Assembly (NCBI GenBank): GCA_003488145.1
Contig: DNMQ01000268.1
Coordinates: 1 to 6,994 of the forward strand
DNA length: 6,994 nucleotides
Direction of reading: 5' to 3'
DNA from: Pseudomonas sp.
GTDB lineage: Bacteria; Pseudomonadota; Gammaproteobacteria; Pseudomonadales; Pseudomonadaceae
The notes beneath the pieces are model-generated. The model searched no databases, had not been told where the DNA came from, and saw only the letters and a program-made list of their open reading frames with translations. Each line of letters starts with the position of its first letter. The stretch's first letter is position 1. Of the stretch, positions 1-3,974 are shown piece after piece. Made by a program: the position numbers and the translations under genes.

Positions 1-14
1 CAATGAAGTCGTTC

Positions 15-19
15 TTGTT
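15..19. repeat. Tn3-family target site duplication, left copy
   Basis: TTGTT lies directly outside IRL and is repeated exactly at 6976..6980 outside IRR. Five bp is the standard duplication length for Tn3-family elements. This marks a simple insertion with no later rearrangement between the ends. Confidence 0.9.
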
Positions 20-57
20 GGGGAGCCCGCAGAATCCGGAAAATAACGTACGCTAAG
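20..57 (+). repeat. Left 38-bp terminal inverted repeat (IRL) of the Tn3-family transposon
   Basis: This 38-bp repeat runs inward from GGGGAGCCC to CGTACGCTAAG. Against the reverse complement of the right end it matches at 35 of 38 positions. The three differences are at repeat positions 17, 26 and 28. The outer GGGG and the inner TACGCTAAG, which are the conserved parts across the subgroup, are unchanged. The last five bases (53..57) are also the start of the IS target duplication, so the IS has landed against this end without damaging it. Confidence 0.95.
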
Positions 58-60
58 GAT
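53..60. repeat. IS256-family target site duplication, left copy
   Basis: CTAAGGAT lies directly outside the left IS end. The right copy at 1413..1420 is CTCAGGAT, a match at 7 of 8. An 8-bp duplication is usual for IS256-family elements. The first five bases belong to the transposon end and are conserved there, so this copy is probably ancestral. Confidence 0.75.
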
Positions 61-88
61 GAGGGTGTCCCGGATTATGTGTAAACGG
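61..88 (+). repeat. IS256-family terminal inverted repeat, left (transposase 3' end)
   Basis: The tip GAGGGTGT and the inner block TGTGTAAACGG are identical to the right end read in reverse complement. The nine bases between them mostly differ. The right-hand partner is 1385..1412. Two conserved blocks around a variable stretch fit terminal ends of this family. Confidence 0.88.
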
Positions 89-96
89 GATTTCTA

Positions 97-1347
97 TTAA
101 TCCTGCATCAATCGATCTTCGAACTGGATACTGAAGCGATTCAGAGCCGCTTTCCAGTCCCGTATCGGCATCGTCCACTTCTTGCTGATGTTGTTCAGCG
201 CCAGATAAAACAGCTTGCTCACGGCCTCGTCAGTTGGGAACGAGGCCCGGGTCTTGATCACCTTGCGCAAACTCATGTTGATCGATTCGATGGCGTTGGT
301 GGTGTAGATCACCTTGCGGATCTCGGCCGGATGGTCGAAGAACGGGATAACCCGTGCCCAGTTACGCCGCCAGGACAGGCCGATTGACTGGTACTGACCA
401 CCCCACTTTTCTTCAAACTCCGTCAGCCGTTGCTCGGCCAGTTCGACCGTCGCCGAGGTGTAGACCAGCTTCAGATCGGCGGCCACTTCCTTGCGCGCTT
501 TCCAGGACACGAAGTTCAGGCTGTTGCGCACCATGTGCACGATACACAACTGCACGCAGGCTTTCGGATAGACCGTTTCGATCGCCTCGGGGAAGCCCTT
601 GAGGCCGTCCACGCAGGCGATAAAAATGTCCTGCACGCCACGGTTCTTCAGCTCGGTGACTACCTGCAACCAGAACTTGGCACCCTCGGTTTGGGCGATC
701 CACAGCCCCAGCACTTCCTTGTGCCCGTCCATATTGACCCCGATAGCCAGGTACACCGCCTTGGTCCGCACCGCGCCGGCATCGCGCACTTTGACGTGGA
801 TGCAGTCCAGATAAAGGATCGGGTACAGCGGATCGAGTGGACGGCCCTGCCAGAGCTTCACCTCGTCGCTTACCGCGTCCGTGACGGTCGAGATGAGGGT
901 TGGGGAGACCTCGGTGCCGTACATCTCCTCCAGGTGCCCCTGGATCTCTCGTACGCTCAGGCCGCGGGCGTACAGCGAGATGATCTTGTCGTCGAAGCCC
1001 GTCCAGCGGGTTTGCTGCTTGGCCACCAGCTGCGGCTCGAACAGCGCCTGGCGGTCACGAGGGATGGCCAGCGGCAGTTCGCCGAAATCGCCCTTGAGGG
1101 TTTTGTCGCTGTGACCGTTACGGGCATTACCGCCGGCGTTGAAGATCGATCCACTCTTGCCATGCCCAGGTGCTCGGTCATCTCGGCTTCCAGCGCACGC
1201 TCGACCAGCATCTTGGTGAGCTGGCTTGAGCAGGCCGTTTTCGCCAATCAAATCTTCCGGTTTCTTGTAATTGACCAGCAGGCTGTCGGCGAGCTTAACG
1301 AGTTCAGGGTCGGGCTTCGCTCGCTTGGTGCGTTTTACTACGGTCAT
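97..1347 (-). CDS. IS256-family (mutator-type) DDE transposase, with a double-frameshifted N-terminal segment
   Basis: Transposase that cuts and joins the IS ends. The 416-residue protein starts at ATG 1347, which has AAGGAG (1353..1358) five bases upstream. The frame is open back to a TTG at 1380, but that codon has no suitable ribosome site. The catalytic triad fits the family: D181 in LDCIHVKV, D247 in ACVDGLKGF and E354 in TTNAIESIN, with spacings of 66 and 107 residues. The conserved GHGKSGSIFNAGGNARNG block and the C-terminal FYLALNNISKKW block are present. Residues about 42 to 61 (PAHQDAGRACAGSRDD...) do not look like the family. The same DNA read one frame over gives the expected QLTKMLVERALEAEMTEHLG. 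An extra base near 1223 and a missing base near 1165 explain this, so total length is preserved. The catalytic core is intact, but the N-terminal helical region is scrambled, so activity is doubtful unless these are sequencing errors. Confidence 0.93.
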   Translation of the reverse strand: MTVVKRTKRAKPDPELVKLADSLLVNYKKPEDLIGENGLLKPAHQDAGRACAGSRDDRAPGHGKSGSIFNAGGNARNGHSDKTLKGDFGELPLAIPRDRQALFEPQLVAKQQTRWTGFDDKIISLYARGLSVREIQGHLEEMYGTEVSPTLISTVTDAVSDEVKLWQGRPLDPLYPILYLDCIHVKVRDAGAVRTKAVYLAIGVNMDGHKEVLGLWIAQTEGAKFWLQVVTELKNRGVQDIFIACVDGLKGFPEAIETVYPKACVQLCIVHMVRNSLNFVSWKARKEVAADLKLVYTSATVELAEQRLTEFEEKWGGQYQSIGLSWRRNWARVIPFFDHPAEIRKVIYTTNAIESINMSLRKVIKTRASFPTDEAVSKLFYLALNNISKKWTMPIRDWKAALNRFSIQFEDRLMQD

Positions 1348-1352
1348 GGGTA

Positions 1353-1358
1353 CTCCTT
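1353..1358 (-). promoter_or_regulatory. Ribosome binding site deciding the IS transposase start
   Basis: The reverse strand reads AAGGAG, five bases before ATG 1347. This is why the start is placed at MTVVKRTKRAKPD rather than at the TTG 33 bases further upstream. Confidence 0.75.
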
Positions 1359-1363
1359 GAGGC

Positions 1364-1379
1364 TGGCAGTCTCCTGCCA
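1364..1379 (-). promoter_or_regulatory. Leader hairpin upstream of the IS transposase start
   Basis: A perfect 6-bp inverted repeat, TGGCAG and CTGCCA, with a 4-base loop lies between the right IS end and the transposase ribosome binding site. In the leftward transcript it would form a small hairpin that encloses an AGGAG sequence and ends five bases before the true AAGGAG. A role in damping transposase translation from outside transcripts, as known for some other IS elements, is inference. Confidence 0.4.
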
Positions 1380-1384
1380 AATGA

Positions 1385-1412
1385 CCGTTTACACAAAGTT
1401 AAAAACACCCTC
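1385..1412 (-). repeat. IS256-family terminal inverted repeat, right (transposase 5' end)
   Basis: The reverse complement begins GAGGGTGT and carries TGTGTAAACGG at the same spacing as the left end (61..88). It lies just upstream of the transposase gene, as expected for the promoter-proximal end. Confidence 0.88.
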
Positions 1413-1420
1413 CTCAGGAT
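1413..1420. repeat. IS256-family target site duplication, right copy (one mismatch)
   Basis: CTCAGGAT differs from the left copy CTAAGGAT only at the third base. Together with the last IS base it completes a perfect 7-bp inverted repeat with CCTGAGG at 1423..1429. Confidence 0.72.
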
Positions 1421-1450
1421 GGCCTGAGGAAGTCCTTTCTCGGGAAAAAG

Positions 1451-1501
1451 AGCCCAGCAGCCGAGCGGGTTACAGCGCATCAATTCCGCGAAGCTGGGGC
1501 T
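1451..1501 (-). terminator. Possible terminator after the chemoreceptor gene
   Basis: On the reverse strand AGCCCCAGC pairs with GCTGGGCT, an 8-bp stem with one bulged C. The loop is about 34 bases and the stem is followed by CTTTTT. It lies 14 bases beyond the chemoreceptor stop codon. The long loop makes it imperfect. The forward strand also has a short T run after the stem, so it could act weakly in both directions. The rest of 1421..1514 shows nothing recognisable. Confidence 0.4.
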
Positions 1502-1514
1502 TTTCAGAGTTTCC

Positions 1515-3173
1515 CTAAAGACGGAACATGTGCATCAGACGCTGAAGTTGGCTTGCCAGAGAAGCCAATTGCGTACTGGTGGCAACATTCTGACGTGAGG
1601 CTTCGCTAGTTTTTTCGGCAATCTGGCTTACGTTGGTAACGTTACGGCTGATCTCCTCCGCGACAGAGCTTTGCTCCTCAGCTGCAGAAGCAATCATGGC
1701 ATTCATGTCATTAATGGTCGCCACAGCATTACTGATTTGCTCCAGCATATGGCCTGCACTGGCAACCTGCTGCTTACCAGCTTGTGCTTTGCTGCAACTG
1801 CTTTCCATGACAGCAACAGCACGATTTGCGCCGCTCTGCAGCTTTTCAATCATGGCCTGAATTTCGTTGGCTGACTGTTGCGTGCGCGAAGCAAGCGAGC
1901 GCACCTCATCCGCGACAACAGCAAAGCCTCGTCCGTGCTCACCAGCATGTGCAGCTTCAATAGCCGCGTTAAGGGCAAGCAGGTTGGTTTGTTCGGTAAT
2001 GCTTCGAATGACATCCACTACAGAGCTAATACCAGCACTGTCTGCCTCAAGCTCATGAATCACAGTGGCAGCGTGTTCAACTTCACTGGCGAGGCTGTCA
2101 ATAGAAGCGATTGTTTGATGAACCACGCGCATGCCGCTTTCAGACTGCTGATCGGCCTCCTGTGCCGCCCGTGCCGCACTGGCAGCGTTCCCCGCTACGT
2201 CCTGAACAGTAGCGGACATTTCGTTCATCGCAGTAGCTATCAGGTCTGTCTCCAGCTGCTGGCGGCGGATACCGTCACTGGTTTGACTACTTGCCTGGGC
2301 CGTCTGCTCAGCTGCAGCTGCCAGTTGCTCCACGGCACCTGCCAACTCTTGAAAGGTGTGGTGAAAACGCGAAGCCATTTCATTGAATGCGCTAGATATT
2401 TCGCCCAGCTCATCACGCCCCTGATAGGTAACTCGATAGCCCAAATTGCCATCAGCGAGCTGCTGACCGCCGACTTGAAGCTCCCGAACGCCTTTGGTGA
2501 TACTTGGCACAGTGGCCAGAGCCGTGACTGTGACCAGAGACAGAGCCACTACCAGCGCCAGTCCTATCATCGCCACAAGACGCTCGAATTGCTTATCCGC
2601 GTTTTGAAAGCTTAATTCAGCTGCCGACGCCTCCGACTCAATAAGAGTGCGCAAGCTGGCATAGGTAGTCATAAAAGCAGGATCAAGGCGGGTTAGCAGG
2701 ATTTGGTTCCCTCCCGCATAGTCGCCTTGGCGCATCGCATTGAGCGTCGGCAGAACACCATTATCCAAGTAATCAGACAATTTGTTCTGCAGCTCAGTGC
2801 TAAGGCGCTGCTGTTCTTTGCTCATTGGTATACGCTGGTAGTCAGAAAGGCGCTCACGGATGATGCTTACGCTTTTATCCACTCTATCGAAATGCATACT
2901 CGATGGATGATCATGCGCCTTCTCGAAGGCACTTCCGGGCTCATGCTGAAGGGCAAGCAAAAGCTGAGCACGCGCGTTGTGCATGTGGTTATTGATGTCG
3001 CCAAGCTTGTCGATCGGTAGCAACATGTTGTTGTACAGCCGATCAATCACTGCATTGCTGGTGCGCATTCCATTAAGACCAGCCATTGGCAAGCCGACAG
3101 CCATAGATGCTAGAAGCACGAGCAAGCCGATGATACGGGTTTTTATTGAGAAACGGGCTAGCCAACCACTCAT
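1515..3173 (-). CDS. mcp: Methyl-accepting chemotaxis protein (transposon-borne chemoreceptor)
   Basis: Inner-membrane chemoreceptor expected to bind a ligand in the periplasm and control CheA through CheW. Its 552 residues have the standard order. A short cytoplasmic start precedes TM1 (about 12 to 32). A periplasmic domain of about 165 residues follows, probably a four-helix bundle. TM2 is at about 200 to 222, and HAMP at about 222 to 275 includes P223 and [13 protein letters not shown]. The rest is a long signalling coiled coil whose hairpin tip (about 388 to 428) contains [15 protein letters not shown] and [15 protein letters not shown]. The tip reads [10 protein letters not shown] where most receptors have an arginine before AGE. 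The C-terminus ends [10 protein letters not shown], with no CheR-binding pentapeptide. The start ATG has GAGG seven bases upstream. The gene diverges from tnpR behind a sigma-28-like promoter. Its base composition is visibly less GC-rich than tnpA, suggesting a separate origin. Tn1721 is known to encode such a protein; the ligand is unknown. I see no lesion. Confidence 0.96.
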   Translation of the reverse strand: MSGWLARFSIKTRIIGLLVLLASMAVGLPMAGLNGMRTSNAVIDRLYNNMLLPIDKLGDINNHMHNARAQLLLALQHEPGSAFEKAHDHPSSMHFDRVDKSVSIIRERLSDYQRIPMSKEQQRLSTELQNKLSDYLDNGVLPTLNAMRQGDYAGGNQILLTRLDPAFMTTYASLRTLIESEASAAELSFQNADKQFERLVAMIGLALVVALSLVTVTALATVPSITKGVRELQVGGQQLADGNLGYRVTYQGRDELGEISSAFNEMASRFHHTFQELAGAVEQLAAAAEQTAQASSQTSDGIRRQQLETDLIATAMNEMSATVQDVAGNAASAARAAQEADQQSESGMRVVHQTIASIDSLASEVEHAATVIHELEADSAGISSVVDVIRSITEQTNLLALNAAIEAAHAGEHGRGFAVVADEVRSLASRTQQSANEIQAMIEKLQSGANRAVAVMESSCSKAQAGKQQVASAGHMLEQISNAVATINDMNAMIASAAEEQSSVAEEISRNVTNVSQIAEKTSEASRQNVATSTQLASLASQLQRLMHMFRL

Positions 3174-3180
3174 CGTGTCA

Positions 3181-3184
3181 CCTC
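3181..3184 (-). promoter_or_regulatory. Ribosome binding site of the chemoreceptor gene
   Basis: GAGG on the reverse strand lies seven bases before ATG 3173. This supports the start at [13 protein letters not shown], just before the first membrane segment. Confidence 0.65.
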
Positions 3185-3213
3185 ATTATTAGATATTTCA
3201 ATGTGCCTTCATT

Positions 3214-3240
3214 GTATCGGCTGGTTCATTTGAAATCTTG
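3214..3240 (-). promoter_or_regulatory. Sigma-28 (FliA)-type flagellar/chemotaxis promoter driving mcp
   Basis: The reverse strand reads CAAGATTT, then 11 bases, then GCCGATAC. The known enterobacterial FliA consensus is TAAAGTTT-N11-GCCGATAA, so the -10 matches at 7 of 8 and the -35 at 5 of 8 with exact spacing. The segment also begins TCAAG if read one base further upstream, which resembles the -35 of pseudomonad FliA promoters. It lies about 40 bases before the ribosome binding and start region of the chemoreceptor gene, the position expected for its promoter. This would place a transposon-borne gene under the host's flagellar regulon. Confidence 0.7.
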
Positions 3241-3246
3241 AGTCAG

Positions 3247-3283
3247 GCTCCCCCTCAAGGCTTCTCGCCATATGGCCGGGGGA
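3247..3283. repeat. Nested inverted repeats in the mcp/tnpR intergenic region
   Basis: CCCCC (3250..3254) can pair with GGGGG (3278..3282). The loop holds a perfect 10-bp palindrome, GCCATATGGC (3267..3276). A second short dyad, CTTGAG/CTCAAG, overlaps the mcp -35 region (3237..3259). The arrangement could be an operator, a transcription insulator between divergent promoters, or chance. I see no known binding motif. Confidence 0.4.
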
Positions 3284-3320
3284 AATATTAGTACTCAAAT
3301 CAAATACAAGACCTAAAGGC

Positions 3321-3440
3321 CGTCAGGTTGGGCTATACCCTAACCGGATGTCAGGCAGCCCAGCGCTACGCCGTCAGATAGAGTCCATCATTAATTTTTT
3401 GACCTCTGCTTGCCAAAGTCATAGATTTCAGCCTGACAAA
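3321..3440 (+). other. Putative res (resolution) site for TnpR
   Basis: The position just upstream of tnpR and the length of about 120 bp fit the res site of Tn21-subgroup transposons, which has three resolvase-binding subsites. The best candidate for crossover subsite I is GGTTGGGCTATACCCTAACC (3326..3345), an imperfect palindrome with 8 of 10 pairs centred on AT. GTCAG motifs recur at 3322, 3350 and 3373. A spaced TTGAC/GTCA pair (3399..3421) and a TGAC at 3434 fit subsite III. Exact subsite limits are inferred. Confidence 0.6.
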
Positions 3441-3971
3441 TTCAGCAGTTACGACCAGAACCCGGAACGCCAACTGGAACAGACCCAGGTGAGCAAGCTG
3501 TTCACCGACAAGGCCTCGGGCAAGGATAATCAGCGCCCGCAACTGGAGGCGTTGCTGAGCTTCGTCCGTGAGGGCGACACCGTGGTGGTGCATAGCATGG
3601 ATCGTCTGGCGCGCAACCTCGATGACCTGCGCCGCCTGGTGCAGAAGCTGACCCAGCGCGGCGTGCGCATCGAGTTCCTGAAGGAGGGCTTGGTGTTCAC
3701 GGGCGAGGACTCCCCGATGGCCAACCTGATGCTATCTGTGATGGGGGCCTTCGCTGAGTTCGAGCGCGCCTTGATCCGTGAGCGGCAGCGCGAGGGCATC
3801 GCCTTGGCCAAGCAGCGCGGCGCGTACCGAGGCCGCAAGAAAGCCCTGTCCGATGAGCAGGCTGCTACCCTGCGGCAGCGAGCGACGGCCGGCGAGCCCA
3901 AGGCGCAGCTCGCCCGTGAATTCAACATCAGCCGGGAAACCCTCTACCAGTACCTCCGCACGGACGACTGA
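3348..3971 (+). CDS. tnpR: Tn3-family serine resolvase TnpR with abnormal, probably deleted 5' end
   Basis: Small serine recombinase that resolves cointegrates at res. The 207-residue frame matches the Tn1721/Tn21 resolvase from SSYDQNPERQLEQTQ (residue 33) to the end. It includes HSMDRLAR (S83, D85, R86, R89), the GAFAEFERALIRER helix, and a C-terminal helix-turn-helix (about 168 to 204) ending LYQYLRTDD. The family begins with about ten residues ending GYxRVS, where the last serine is the nucleophile. Here the equivalent stretch is FQPDKFS, so the tyrosine and the essential arginine are gone. The serine may survive by position (S33). ATG 3348 lies inside res with no ribosome site and upstream of the likely promoter. 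A short deletion joining res to codon 12 or so is the simplest explanation. The next in-frame start after the promoter, GTG 3489, would omit the nucleophile. Probably inactive. It ends three bases before tnpA. Confidence 0.85.
   Translation: MSGSPALRRQIESIINFLTSACQSHRFQPDKFSSYDQNPERQLEQTQVSKLFTDKASGKDNQRPQLEALLSFVREGDTVVVHSMDRLARNLDDLRRLVQKLTQRGVRIEFLKEGLVFTGEDSPMANLMLSVMGAFAEFERALIRERQREGIALAKQRGAYRGRKKALSDEQAATLRQRATAGEPKAQLAREFNISRETLYQYLRTDD
3399..3427 (+). promoter_or_regulatory. Sigma-70-like promoter candidate for tnpR inside res
   Basis: TTGACC (5 of 6 to the -35 consensus) and TAGATT (4 of 6 to the -10) are separated by 17 bases. In this family the tnpR promoter lies within res, so resolvase binding represses it. 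Transcription would start near 3434. That is downstream of every upstream start codon in the present tnpR frame, which argues that the frame before about 3440 was never coding. Confidence 0.5.
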
Positions 3972-3974
3972 TAC

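Larger units (their letters stand above)
61..1412 (-). mobile_element. IS256-family insertion sequence
   Basis: This 1352-bp element has 28-bp imperfect terminal inverted repeats, a single leftward DDE transposase gene and a near-perfect 8-bp flanking duplication. All of this is typical of IS256-family elements. It is inserted between the transposon's IRL and the 3' end of the chemoreceptor gene and interrupts no recognisable gene. It is transcribed in the same direction as the chemoreceptor gene upstream of it, so read-through into the IS is possible unless the candidate terminator at 1451..1501 works. Confidence 0.92.

Noticed and set aside
1347..1380. TTG 1380 as the IS transposase start (11 extra residues)
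   Set aside because: It lies in the leader hairpin without a spaced ribosome site. ATG 1347 has AAGGAG five bases upstream and gives the usual family start.
430..1518. Long forward open frame (362 residues) opposite the IS transposase
   Set aside because: It is antisense to a clearly recognised DDE transposase, crosses the IS end into the spacer, and has no family-like composition or ribosome site.
1878..2615. Forward open frame of 245 residues opposite the chemoreceptor gene
   Set aside because: It is antisense to conserved signalling-domain codons, and its product is cysteine- and serine-rich with no domain logic.
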